A stretch of 64,000 bases of DNA from assembly GCA_030737875.1 (NCBI GenBank), contig CM060910.1:612883303-612947302 (forward strand), written 5' to 3'. This DNA is from Allium sativum. Taxonomy: Eukaryota; Streptophyta; Magnoliopsida; Asparagales; Amaryllidaceae. A program made the translations under genes and the position numbers. The notes under the pieces were generated by a model, which saw only the letters and a program-made list of their open reading frames with translations, made no database searches and was not told the origin of the DNA. Each line of letters opens with the position of its first letter. Positions within the stretch are counted from its first letter, which is position 1. Below, piece by piece: positions 22,965 to 35,740 of the stretch.

Positions 22965-25900
22965 GCCCCTCGTCCACAAACCATGGACGATATTTATTGG
23001 TTGAAATTGTTGTGAAAATTGATTGATAGCGAATGATTGTTTGAGATTGTTTGAGATTGTTTGTGATTGATATTGGTTGATAGTGGTTGAAAAATACCCA
23101 TTTGTGGTTGAGAAATATTTGGTTGAAACCACATAGGATTAGTTTATGGAAATGAAATAAATATATACATGCCGCCTGCGTGCGAACTAGATGCATGATC
23201 CCCATTGTCAAAAACCGCGAGGTTTTAAGGTAGAGCGAGGAGCCGTACTAGGGACGGTCCCGGTTTTAACTACCCTGCCGTTATGCTGCCGAAATTTTGA
23301 ATAATATTCGTGTGTTTGAATTATTTTCATATGCTTAAACTATATTTATTCATTGAATAGAAAACATTCATGTGTTGAATTGATATTCATTCGTTGATTA
23401 GAAATTCATGTGTTGAATGGTATTCATATTTTGAAATAAATCGTTTGATAATAAAAATCACATTTTTATCTATATATAGAAACTACAGAAAACATTCATG
23501 TGTTGAATTGATATTCATTCGTTGATTAGAAATTCATGTGTTGAATGGTATTCATATTTTGAAATAAATCGTTTGATAATAAAAATCACATTTTTATCTA
23601 TATATAGAAACTATAGAAAACATTCATGTGTTGAATTGATATTCATTCGTTGATTAGAAATTCATGTGTTGAATGGTATTCATATTTTGAAATAAATCGT
23701 TTGATAATAAAAATCACATTTTTATCTATATATAGAAACTATAGAAGACATTCATGTGTTGAATTGATATTCATTCGTTGATTAGAAATTCATGTGTTGA
23801 ATGGTATTCATATTTTGAAATAAATTGTTTGATAATAAAAATCACCTTTTATCGACTATATGAACTGTGAAAAATAATCTCGTTTTAAAAGAAATTGTTT
23901 TATGATAAAAATCCCATTTTTATCACCAACATGAACTATATAGAAAAATAATGTTTTGAAATGAATTGTTTTACAATAAAAATCACATTTTTATTGTATG
24001 CATAAATCATTGAAATGTGAAGTGTTAAAAATAGCCACTTGTTCAAAATAGACATATATGAGTTGAAATATTCATTAATTAGCTAATGAAATGATTTGCA
24101 CCTATTTATGTAACATTAGAATGAATGGTGTTTTTAAACCAAATAGAAATCAAATATGAAGTCGAATAGAAAATGATAAATGATAAGAACTATGTATATA
24201 TGTACATACATATTCATTGAACAGGTTATAGCAAAGGGGCTAGAGAAGAGGAATAAAATTTTGTGCCCGACAAATAGGTACACATTTACTGTTTTGTTTG
24301 GGTGATGATTTTATGAGCCTGTTGGCTAGCCGCTTGGCTTTTTCTTTTTCTTTTTGAGATTAGAAGGACCGGGAAAGCTATTTGCGATTTCCCGATGCTC
24401 CCGGTGCAGGGGAGGTTATGGCGAAATTTTCCAAAATTTTAAGGTGTTAGAAAAATATTTGAAGTGAAAACGATTTATCATAGAATGAACTATATTTATA
24501 TAAATATATAAATATAAATAAAATTAAAACGAAGCCATGCAGTTCGTATTTTGAAACCGTGATTTCAAACGACTAGTACGGGAAATCCGACCATTGGATT
24601 TTCCCGAAACCTCAACCGTCGGGTTCGCATTGGAATAATCTTTCCAACGGCACCAACCTTGTAAAAATCCAACGGTTGGATTGTCTGGAATGTTTAATTC
24701 AAATCCGAATAAAAGCAGCGCCAGAAGCGATTATATTTATATATATATAAATATAATTATATATTTAATCGAATAACGACGCTGCAGTTCGTATTTTGAA
24801 ATCGAAAATTCAAACGATTGTACCGGGAGATCCGACCGTCGGATTTTCCCGAAACTGGAACCGTTGGATTTGTTTTGAAAAGACCTTTCTAATGATGTAA
24901 ATTTTGTGAAGATCCAACGGTTAGATTTTCAGATATGTGTAAAGCAAATCTGAAGAAAAACAGCGCCACGGCCGCCTTATGGCCCGAAGCGTCGTTTTGA
25001 ATAAATTAGCTATTTTAAAATAAATAAAAATAGCGATAATTAGTTATAAAATATCATAAGCGATATGGAATGGAAATAAACTGAATTTGCTCGATTTATG
25101 TTTTATTTGATGGTTGAATGTGTTTGGTGTGAAAACTACATTAAAGAACAATATTGGTGTTGTCGAATAATTTAACCATTGAAATAAATCGATTTGAAAT
25201 TCTAAATATACGTGAATTATTTGAAAAGGCCGAGTTAATTCTCATTTCGAATAATTGACCGACGATTGAAATTCGAAGATGAAGACGGTGGTCGAAGACC
25301 GGAGATCTTCACCTCGTTTGGATGGTAACCGAGGTCCTGATTGGGAGGCATCCCAAAATATGGATAATGAGTGGTGATAGTCCAGACGTACGTGGTGATC
25401 GAAGGGTTTGCGAGGTATTTAGTGCCTCCGGTTTCGTTCAGACCCAGAACGGACTTGTAAATGGACTGTGTGTCTGACATTGGAGTTTATTCTGTGTTGA
25501 TTGATTTCTGTTAAATATACATCTGTTTGGCGGCGGAGAATTTATTCTTTTGCTTAACGCCCTTCTCTGAGACGCACGAGCTCAGAGGTTGTATATCGAT
25601 GGACATCAGTCGCATGGCATGAATTGCCCGTGTGGCATGCTAAGATGCAGTGATCAGGGCTTCTGTTGAAAAGCAAAGTCTTGTGGTGATGATCAAAGCA
25701 CCGCCTGTGTGGCGTAGCTTTGTGTATAACGTGAATTCGCGAGCCTCACGTCCCTGTATGAACCTAAAACGGGAGAAGGACCCCAGGGAGGGCATGCGTT
25801 TCTTTCTAGCTAGGGTGGTGTCAGTGACCTACCAGCCCTGACATTTATATACTTTTCACCTATGTGGTTGTTGCTGTTGCGAGGCGCCTCGGTTTGATCG

Positions 25901-26879
25901 GACGATCCGGGTCCGATGGAGTCATTCGTTGGCTCATTTACACCCCAAAGGGTGGGGAAACGCATTGTTCAGGCATTTTAATCCACATCGGTGGACCGGC
26001 CCTGTCGCTCCAAGGGCCCACCTGAGTCTGGGTCCTGAGGCTCGGGCTAGACAGTCTCGAATTCGGTAAGGACAATCTTTTGCCTTGGTTCATGACGGAA
26101 ATCCAATTTCCAAATACGACATCGTGTGGTTTTGATTGTATATATATATGGCGACATGATATATGGTACCCATGCCGTCTATGATTGATAGTTATGATTT
26201 GAAATTGTTTTCAAAACATATAGACACTAGCGATAATATCAAATGCCTTTGTTTTATTCGTATCAATCATATTTTGGCCATTATAAGGTAAAACTCTATC
26301 CTCCAGTTTGCGTTGCATTGTGTGATGGGAACTGAGTCTTATAATGGCTTCATTTTTATAAAAAGCATAGCGATGTTTAAAAGAAAGATTTGTTTTAAAG
26401 CACTGGCAATCCAATGGAGTAAACCCGTTCCACGAAAGTTGCGTGGTCCTGTGATTAGCCAATTATATATGTGTTGAGTGGATTTCTCATACTAGTCCCA
26501 TGACTGACTCCTAGTTTGTTTCACTCTCAAACTCGGGTGCCCCTTTTTCTACATGGGCAGCCTTGTATTCAGGTTTAGCTGGTTCTTTCTGGATAGCTGG
26601 AGCTAAAGATGGATTCTATCATTTATTTCCTTTTATGCTGTTCAGCTCCTATTGTACATATTTTGTTTATTTCCGTTGTAGACATTTATGTATAGCTGAA
26701 CTGTATGTACTAAGTAAGATCCTGTATACTGTGTAACTCTGATGATTACTTTTATCCAGTATATTCTATTGTTCATTACCTGCTGTATTTATTTAATTCT
26801 GTTCTGTTATTATCTGTTTCTGTGTTATATTTCAAAGATAACCCTTGTTTCCGTGAGAACGGGAAATCGGGTCGTCTCA
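21141..26879 (+). mobile_element. Element A 3' LTR
   Basis: It is 5739 bp and collinear with the 5' LTR, with sparse base changes and small indels (for example fewer A-rich units near 22530). It has its own TATA tract (22008-22017), donor (GT at 22288), four 128-bp units (23360-23871), palindrome modules (24530-24970), hairpin cassette and TTTCCGTTG variant. It could act as an outward promoter. No gene inside. Confidence 0.95.
23360..23871 (+). repeat. Four tandem 128-bp units, element A 3' LTR
   Basis: Units start at 23360, 23488, 23616 and 23744. The unit count and the marker change AAGACATT in unit four match the 5' LTR array, so amplification preceded insertion. Confidence 0.95.
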
Positions 26880-26884
26880 ATCAG
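26880..26884. repeat. Target-site duplication ATCAG (right) of element A
   Basis: Pairs with 10613-10617. Confidence 0.95.
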
Positions 26885-27630
26885 TTTCCGTTGAATTTAC
26901 ATTTAAATCATTATATTGAATTTCAAACGTACATTTCAAATTACCAGGGCCACATACTAACTAGAAAAATTCCCGAAAAATATTTTCTAGCTTCGTATTG
27001 ACGATACCGTCCTAACAAAACTAGTTTCGTCAAATTCTGAGACCGTTGGAAAAATGGCCAATTTCCAGTCGATTAAAATCAACTGAAACTGGTCAAACGC
27101 GTTTTCCTTTGCCACGCTCACATATTGATTCGAAAAATTATGAAATTTGAAACCTAGCAATAACTTTACATCCCGGATCCAACAAAAGTGGTTTCGTCGA
27201 AATACGAGGTCGTTTGCAAAATTTCCATTTTTAAGGGCCTGAATTCTATAGCGACTATTCAGAATTTTCAACTGGACATATCTTTTGATTCCCGCTATGA
27301 AATTTCGATTATTCAAATTTGTTGGAAAGATATTCACAAAGAGATCCTATTATTTTTTGTTTCATTAAAATCCGGATTGTTTTGCACCCGGTACATTCAA
27401 TTGAAGTTTGAAATTGAATTATCGAACTACCGCGCCATTTTCAATTCTATTTATAATTATATATAATTATTTATATTCTAACGACGACGTATATAATATA
27501 TACGTCGAATCATATTCAAAATAAATTTCTCGTCGTTATTATTTAAAATAATTTATTTTAAATGTTCAAAATTCGCTAAAACTGCCAAAATAAAAATTTT
27601 AAACTGGCCCAGATTTTTCGGGTTATTACA
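26885..27630 (-). mobile_element. Element B1, 5' LTR, second part
   Basis: It resumes the B1 LTR after element A and matches about 3169-3913. It ends (LTR start on the minus strand) at TTATTACA, 27630. The 5 bases GGTTA at 27631-27635 are the expected target duplication, but the partner is off the left edge. Confidence 0.9.
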
Positions 27631-27639
27631 GGTTATTCG

Positions 27640-28000
27640 AAGGAGTTATCGAATTTAGTTATTCGATGGAGTTAATCGATTAGAGTTAAAATAAAGGAGT
27701 TAATCGAATATAGTTTATTATATAGAATCAATTGAGTTAATCGAATATTAGTGATTTGAATAAAGTAAAAGGAGTTATCGAATATTAGTGATTCGAAATA
27801 GAGTTAAATAGAGTTATCGAATATAGTTTATTCGAATGGAATTAAAGGAGTTATCGACTAGAGTTAAATCAAATAGAGTTAATCCAATAGCGTTACTCCA
27901 ATAGAGTTAATTGAAAAGGGGTTAGTCGAGTCGAGTTAGTTGAATAGAGTTATCGAATATACTTTATTCGAAGGAAAGAATTATTGAATAGAGATGATTC
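27640..28000 (+). repeat. Degenerate short tandem repeat (GAGTTATCGAATA-like)
   Basis: Irregular units built from GAGTTA, ATCGAAT and TTCGAA. Not seen in C2, which has a different 33-bp array in the equivalent part. Confidence 0.6.
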
Positions 28001-29399
28001 GAAAGAGAGTTACGTAAGGTAGTTTGTCAAAGAATTAAAAGGTGAACTTTGTCTATTTCAAGGTTAGAAACGTTGTTCAGTTAAGGTCTGAGAGGTAGTA
28101 TTAACCCAACTTGATTGACTTCATTTTTAACTAAGGAATGGTTAAGGTTCGATAGTGAAGTTGGGTTAAAGGAATTTAGTTAAGAAGCGTAATGGTTTGA
28201 GTTGGCATCGCGATGGTTTGTTTAAACATCTGTCTAAGTCCAATGAAGGAGTTTTGGAAATGGTTTCCAAATAAGAACCAGAAATGTTTTCTGATATAGA
28301 AAACAAGAAATGGAAATGTTTTCCAATGGTAATAACATATATTTTCTAAATTTAGAAAATGAGAAATGTTGAATATAGGGAAATAGGAGATGAAAAATGA
28401 ACTAAGGAGATATATATATATATGATTGATGATTGATTGATAGAATTTCCACCTGGAAATAATATCATTGTTTGCACACCTGTTTTTCTTTGATGGTTAA
28501 ATCACAGACTATCGAAATTTTGACCATTTTAACGTTGTTAATATGGAGAGACCAGTTGGATTGTTATCCAAAGAACCACTCTGTATTGGCATAGGCGTTG
28601 TGAATCATATATGCCAAAGATAATTGAAGACGGAGTAAAGTGCAAGGGCTATTGTATAAGTCTTAGATAATAGTGCCTAAGATGGATGTACTGAATAGTG
28701 CCTTCGGTTCATCCTATTCCTGGGTGACTTGTATGGATGAATGTCTAACAGAGTATTTCCAGAAAGGTCACGTACATTGATTTCTTCAACCATACTGAGA
28801 GTGGAAGCGGAGAAGGAAACTTCTTTAGCTAACACGTAATGTACTGTTGTAGACGTCAATTAGTGATTTTCGATGGATCTGACAATGTGGCATTCGAAGT
28901 GAATCTAATGTGATGATGAAGCGTAACCTCAAGCCTCATCAACCGGTAAATGAAAGAAATCGGGCAGGCAGCATGGCTAAGTCGGTCGCTCCGAAGTATG
29001 GTGTATAATCACCTGATCTAGAGTTTCATTTATTTCTAAAAATCTATTGTTGATGCTGTCCCATTCGGGAAACAGTTGCTGATCCCAACCGTTGGTGATA
29101 TACATTCGATACACTCAAGCGAAATGAGTGGTCGGTCATGTGAGGCCGGGTTGCAAGATGTTCTTGTTGAACCCAGTATATTCCTTTCTAGAGGTACACT
29201 AGCGAAAGGTGGTTCCATACCTTGTCATAGTTGGAAATCCATTACCCAATACGTGCTTGCGATTTTGATTGTATACCATATATGTAGAACGTGAGATGAA
29301 AGCGTTTCTGCTAGATGATTATTATATTGTGGGTGACAGACATTATTATAATATCAAAAGGTTTTATATAAAGATAATTTGGATTCTCATAAGGGAAAA

Positions 29400-29550
29400 A
29401 CCCGTTCCGTTATACGGCGTGGTCTTATGAGATATCGTTTACTTGTTCAAACTGTTTTAAACTGTTTTACTCATACCAGACCCATGACTGACCCGGAGTT
29501 TTTTTTATTTGTTTTCCCTAAACTCTTGGGTGCCCAATTTTGTACGGGCA
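29400..29550 (+). other. Three-hairpin cassette, C1
   Basis: CCGT-TAT-ACGG (29407-29417) inside ACC-CG...CG-GGT, then CAGAC-CCAT-GACTG (29477-29490, one mismatch), then TGCCC...GGGCA (29531-29550). Confidence 0.6.
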
Positions 29551-29905
29551 GTCAAGTAGTCAGGAATTTACAGATACTTGAAGAGCTGGAGCAGGAGGCT
29601 TCAGGATCATATAGCTATTGTTTATTTCCGCTGTGTTGTAAGTGCTGTACTTTGATAATGATATGTATATTCAAGTACAGATTTGTATTTCAAAGTTATG
29701 TTATGAAATATATTTATTCGTTCCGCTGTGAGATTCGTGTTGCTATGATATTGTGTTCTTCTTCTTCTTCTTTTCTATAAGTTTCTATCTTATCTATTCT
29801 CACCCTCTAATTTCTTTCATTAATGACCGGTATTTTCGATCCTTGGATGTTCGATATGTGTTGTATATCGGATAACCAAGATCGCCAAAAACCCGGGTCA
29901 TTACA

Positions 29906-32682
29906 CACATGTCCATTTACAAGTCCGTTCTAGGTCTGAACGAAACCGAAGGTACCTTATTCCTCGTCCCATATGTCAAATAAAGGAGAGAGGTCCTCAC
30001 ATATCCAGTCGATCTCCAAGTATGTCTGGACTATCACCACTTATTACCTTTTCTTGGGTGTACAGCCCAATTAAAACATCAGTAATCATCCAAACGATGT
30101 CAAGATCTCCGGTCTTCAATCACCATCTTCATCGTCGAATCAGTTATTCAGAATGGGTATTAACCCGGACTTTTCGAATAACTCGTGTATCCCATAAACA
30201 ACTGCTATAAAAACACAACATACGCATCATTCCAATCTAGAATATTCTTTTATTCAAATATTCTTTTCACAGTTTAAACCAAAATAAGATTTTCCAAACT
30301 AGTCGGGATTAGCGAATCTTACCGAAGTAATCATTTATTATTTTTCCCAATCTCAACCTATTCATCCCATGGAGCAAAACTGGTAATAATCCATATCTAA
30401 CACCCACGGTGTTATCGTTAAATTTAATTACCATTTCCCGTTCAAATCTAATTAAAGATTTAACTATCACTTAGAGTAAAACTGGTGGTACTCCATTCTC
30501 TATCATTTCCCAAATTTGATAATTTAATTTATCACATTCACATTTCAATCTAATTAAAGATTCATTAAAACTCCACTTAGTTTTAATCTTCCCAAAAATC
30601 ATTATTAATGATTATTTAACTTTGGAAACACAAACATGCCACATCGACAATCTACACCGTACCACTGATTTCTACTGATATATAACCTCTAAGCTCATAC
30701 GTCTCAGAGAAGTGTGTTAAGCAAGAGAATAAATTCTCCGCCACCAAACAGATAAATATTCAGCAGAGATCAACAATCCAGTTCGAAATATAATGTTAGA
30801 CACATAATCCTATCTTTAACTGGGTTAAAGGACCAATGTCATTTAAAACACAGTTCACTATAAACCCAAAATCACATTCCATTAACTATGGAATCTTCAC
30901 GGAAAACAGATCAATATATAATTGATATAAATTTCTGTATCCGACTAATAATATAAATGGAATAATGGAAAAGAATTTTAAATTCCATATATAGTAACAG
31001 TCTTCCTCCACAAAAGCTCACTTCGTTTATTACCAAATTGACTTCCATTCAATTCAATTTTATATATTAAATTGGAAAACTTTACTTTGGAAATTTTCCA
31101 TTAAATCTTAATAAAAGATTTATATATTCCAAATCACATTTCACTATTAATCGGGTTAAAGAATGAATGTCGCTAAAGACACAGTTCACAATAAACCCAA
31201 CTCACATTCCAATTTATTCTAATTACTAAATATAACTGGAAACTCTAAAAATCTTAATTAAAAAATTTGTTCTTTTCACACGGGCTTTAAGAACAGTTTT
31301 ATTGAAGACACCATTCACGACGAACCCAAAATCCACTTTGATATTAAACATAAGGCTCTAAAAAGAAATTATATCGACTTACATTTAATATCAAATTCTG
31401 AAACCAACATATATCGTATAGGGAATAACAATATATATATATCTTCACAATTCCTCCACAATATCCATATAATCACGGAAGCCAATATCGAAATATCCTG
31501 AAGACGATTTCCATTCAAATCCATTCCAATTCATATATTGGAAAATTCTGGTTAGATTAAAACCATTCACAAATCCAATTTATTTATTTAAAAACGTTTG
31601 ATTATCTTTCTAGTTAATAACTAGTTCATTTTAATAAAAATATATTTTTATCTTTATGAATGTGGAATTTTTCATCCAAATCCTTTCCAAATCATTTATT
31701 ATGATTTTACACAAATTACTAATATTTTTAATAATTTAATCATGGCCCGTACAGTCGGTTTCCAATAATGGCCACCAAACTGCATCTATAACGACCTTTT
31801 CCAAATTTGATTTGGACATAATTCCAAATCCAACCGTTCAAATTTAAATCTCTTATATTCATTGGAAATCTCTTTTCGATATGAACCTAATGGTTCCGGT
31901 TTAGGAGAATCCAACGGTCAGATCTCCCGTAATGTCAATTCGAAATCAATGGTCGAAATTCGTTAACTATCGCGGCGCGGCATGTTCTATTCAAGCCATT
32001 AATATATATATATATATATATATAATTTATATTTTGTTCAAAACATATTTTATAAATTCGTTTTAAAAACGATTCCCACTTTCATTTCAATTTTAAATCA
32101 AAATTGAATACTTCTTATCATTATAATATTTAAATGATAATATTTTCAAAATATCAGATTTAGAAATCATTTCTTTTTCGATATTCATTATAAAAATGAA
32201 TAGAATTGATATAAATATCGTTCGCGTCTAAATGGCGCAAATCTAATCAACACGGCCACACTTCAATATTTTCGTGTCCATCCAAAATCGGACATCAAAT
32301 TCACATTTTAATCCTTTACTGAATATTATTTTAAAATATTCGTTATTCACGAATTGGAATCGGACATAATCAATTACCATATAATTTATTTATATGGATT
32401 TCATGCATCACATGTACACAACAATAATGATACACAATCAATCATCATCCAGAGTGCATTACACAACTGCATAAGCATTAAATATAAATAAATAACGGTT
32501 ACAACAGTCTGTCAACCAATCGATTAACATACAACTAAACAAATGGGATTAGTGTACGTCAAATATTATCTCAATACCCGTGTGGGGTTTAAACCAACAA
32601 ATACTGAATATTATTTGTGCAGTTGGGCGATGTGTAAAATTTGTCTTCCCAATCAATATCAGTTAAATGGGTGTACATAAAC
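29906..32682 (-). mobile_element. G: old B-like LTR fragment, rearranged
   Basis: It is diverged but follows B1 from about 6367 to 9165. An extra stretch at about 30610-30815 matches B1 6180-6365, so one piece is out of order. It lies between two family C LTRs that appear to be separate insertions. No primer site or polypurine tract and no gene. CACAT at 29906-29910 may be a target duplication of C1. Confidence 0.65.
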
Positions 32683-33770
32683 TATAACGTCCCGTATTTT
32701 ATGGTATAATAATTAATTAAATTAATTATTTAAATAGTGATTTAGAGAATTAAATGGTTGTTTAATTAAATAATATTTAATTAATATAAATAATAGAATA
32801 ATATATTTATTTCCGAAATAGTCGGAAATAGTAGAATTCACAATATTGTGTGGATTAGATTATTTGTAAGATTTAATTCAGTTTATAATTGAATTATAAT
32901 AACAAATCTATTATTAAAACGAAGTTTGAACGTATAATTATATTATAATTATAATCGAGCTCAAAATGGTGCGGTAGTTCGTAATTTCTCGATTTGAAGT
33001 TTAAACGAATGTACAGAATCCGTTTTAAGTCGGATTTCGGTTAAACAAGAAACGTTCGGAGCTGGTGAAGTATATTTTTCTAATGGGAAGGAAAAATCGA
33101 GATTTCGTCGTGTAGATTATGAGTTATGCCCAAATAAAAATTTTAGATAATCGTTATGGAATCGTTTATAAACCATAAAAATATATTTAATTTTAATTAA
33201 ATATTGGCTTCAAATTTAGATGGGATCTATGAGGCGTAGGTATAATTAAATTTTTAGAATTTTATTATAATTTTTAATTTGGAAAATAAGAAACTTTTAT
33301 TTTGAAGTATTTTACACCCTATTTCAGCATTTTGGGGTTCCACATAATAAATTAACGGGTCTATATTATTATATTTTTGGGATCGTGGGACATTACTCGT
33401 CTCACCGGTATTTTTAGTTTTGCCGATAGCAGTTCCTATATGAACGGATTTTTATACGTTGCGGGGTGCGTTATATCTAAACTTAATAACATAGTAAAAT
33501 GCATAAGTCATTTCAACCTGCCACCATCCCTTCAAATTAAATGTGCACGTCCCCTCTGTTGCTACTTTCTTAGTTTACCCGTACCCCTCACTTCACTCGC
33601 TTCTATTTCCTACCACCCTATTCGTTCTTTTCCAGCTTGTACCCTTTACCTACAAAGTTTACTTTGTTACAAAGTTATATCAATTGTGTATATATTCACG
33701 GAAGCTAAGGGAGGTGTTTACTGGGTTAGACTTTGAGTCATCTTTCTTAATTGTTAAGTATCTTCATATT

Positions 33771-33780
33771 ATATATAAAT
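33771..33780 (+). promoter_or_regulatory. TATA-like box in C2
   Basis: ATATATAAAT followed by a TC-rich stretch. Its place within the LTR is like the TATA boxes of A and E. Confidence 0.35.
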
Positions 33781-35145
33781 ACAAACAGGGTTTTCGTTCC
33801 TTTTCTTTTTAGAAACTTGGAACATTCCCACGATAACAAAAGAAAAGAGATTTTTTTTAACAAGCTATAAAATCCACTGGAAATATCGAAGTAAACATTT
33901 TTAGATTAGTGTTAAGTTCTCTTCGACCTCATAATTCTTGAAAAAAGGGCTAAAACGAAAATCCTAGGAGACTATCAAGTGAAGTTTCACTTCTGCGTGT
34001 GTTTATCACAGTTCAAAGCAAGGCTTGTGTTCATTTTTGGTGACTGTTGAGGGTCAGGTTAGCCACACGGGTTCAGATGAGGAAAGTAGGGGCGAGCTTT
34101 GTCTATGGGATCGCATGGAAGGAGAAGCCAAGCACTACAAGTCTGCAAGTGGGCTACATTAAGATGGAGGCTGAAGTCATGCATGGATGGGAAAAATGGA
34201 TGATGCGTAATGGCCATTTCAAACTACTGGGAATGTGTTGTCTGGTCTAAGAAAATGGAAGGGTATGGTGCTGCATTGAAGGAATAAAAGAAATGACGCA
34301 AGAAATTGGGGTGCTATGTAGCAGAAAAGTGGAGTGCGTGTGAACGTGGAAGGGGAGTACTGTTACATGGGTTTAAATATGGGTAATGGACGGACGTTGA
34401 AATGAAGAGGAAGCTTATGTTTGTAAATCTAAGTGGGGACTAAGATTACTTCGTGAATACAATGGAGAAGGATGACAGTTGTGTCAGGATGCAGCATACC
34501 CCAAATGTTGTTGTTTGGAACACGTGTCGCATTTAATGGAAATTGGGCTGAGCGGTTGGGATTTGAGTATGGAGTTGGGCCTTGTTGAATAAAATTTAAA
34601 GCCCGTTAAATTGTAAAAAGAATTCAAAGGGGTGGGCACAGGATATTCAAAGTTCGATCATGGCAAGTTGAAGGAAGAGTGGATGTCTGGCCTTAAGTCA
34701 AGGAAGACGGTTACTACTGGAAGTAGGTTTGAATTCACGGATAGGGTATTAGGCCGAAATTCCTTTGGTAAGGCCTGTAATTTAGTTAAATTAAAGTTTA
34801 ATTTATTTTAATATCGTATTAAGTTATATTAAGAGTAATTAATTCATATGTGAACGAAATCAAACAAAACGGGATTCGTTGGGATCGTATGGACGAGGGC
34901 TACACCATGGAACTGATTGGGAGTGAATTGGAGCTCGTTACAATTTAAAGCGAAATAAATTGTCTATCTGAGTCAACTGACAATTATCGTTATTTAACGA
35001 TGACCGTCCAATGTGAGTAAATCTCACTAACTCTGTATAGTTTATATTTTTATAAATATAATCTAGTATTGATAAATGATGATTGATTGATATGTATTTG
35101 ATCGTTTGGTTGAATTGCTGATTTATTAGTTGAAATTATAGATAA

Positions 35146-35147
<2 letters not shown>

Positions 35148-35182
<35 letters not shown>
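35148..35182. repeat. (TA)n microsatellite
   Basis: About 35 bp of alternating TA in C2. Confidence 0.9.
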
Positions 35183-35183
<1 letters not shown>

Positions 35184-35452
35184 TTAATCAAATATTGATT
35201 CTGTTTATCAGAATATTTCATATTGAAATGAAATTGATGTTATTTATATTTTTTAACATCTGTGGATGCAGGGAAACAGGTTGGAGGGATCCAACTGGAT
35301 TCCTTAATATTACAATACTGTTTTTTTTCATATATTATAATATATGATGTGATATATAATCTGTGATTGATTGTGATGACACTGGTCATGTTATTTGGTA
35401 TTTTAAATACCATATGAAATACTGGAATGTAGAAAGGAAATTTTCAAAGTTA

Positions 35453-35740
35453 ATATTGAAATGAAATATTTATGTAAAATGGATAGAATTGTATAAAAGG
35501 ATTTATATAAAATGGTTAGAATTATATAAAGGATTTGTATACAATGGATAGAATTATATAAAAGGATTTATGTAAAATAAATAGAATTATATAAAAGGAT
35601 TTATATAAAATGGATAGAATTATATAAAAGGATTTATGTAAAATAAATAGAATTATATAAAAGGATTTATATAAAGTGGATAGAATTATATAAAAGGTTT
35701 TATATAGAATAAATAGAATTATATAAAGGGAATTATAAAT
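35453..35740 (+). repeat. 33-bp minisatellite in C2, about 8 units
   Basis: GAATT starts at 35486, 35519, 35551, 35584, 35617, 35650, 35683 and 35716 in units like GGATTTATATAAAATGGATA plus GAATTATATAAAA. The 89-residue minus-strand frame here is only the translated repeat. Confidence 0.92.

Larger units (their letters stand above)
10618..26879 (+). mobile_element. Element A: complete Ty3/Gypsy LTR retrotransposon with decayed gag-pol
   Basis: A 16.26-kb element with TG...CA LTRs, a 5-bp target duplication, a tRNA-Met primer site, a gag-pol region and a polypurine tract. It is nested in the 5' LTR of B1. The LTRs (5775 and 5739 bp) make up over two thirds of the element, which is long for any Ty3/Gypsy family. 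The chromodomain-like tail of integrase suggests a chromovirus, possibly the Tekay/Del group. That lineage call is an inference from motif style. The element is coding-defective: one frameshift, two in-frame stops and an altered RT active site. Confidence 0.95.
27631..29905 (+). mobile_element. C1: 3' part of a family C LTR, host of B1
   Basis: It is collinear with C2 from about 28320 (C2 about 36140) and ends CCCGGGTCATTACA at 29905. The first 370 bp are degenerate units around GAGTTATCGAATA. It holds the three-hairpin cassette (29400-29550) and TTTCCGCTGT (29625-29634). No primer site follows the end, so it is a solo or 3' LTR. The 5' part would lie left of the window, before B1. Predicted frames here are not conserved in C2. 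Confidence 0.72.

Noticed and set aside
28970..29030. tRNA-like GCATGGCTAAGTCGGTCGCT (and GCATGGCTAAGTGGTTAGC at 36749)
   Set aside because: It resembles a D-arm, but no anticodon arm, T arm or acceptor pairing could be found around it.
29906..32682. C1, G and C2 as one element with G as its interior
   Set aside because: There is no primer site after C1 and no polypurine tract before C2, and G is itself LTR sequence of the B type in reverse.
33377..33736. 119-residue frame in C2
   Set aside because: No domain, no second copy to test, and it lies upstream of the LTR TATA-like box.
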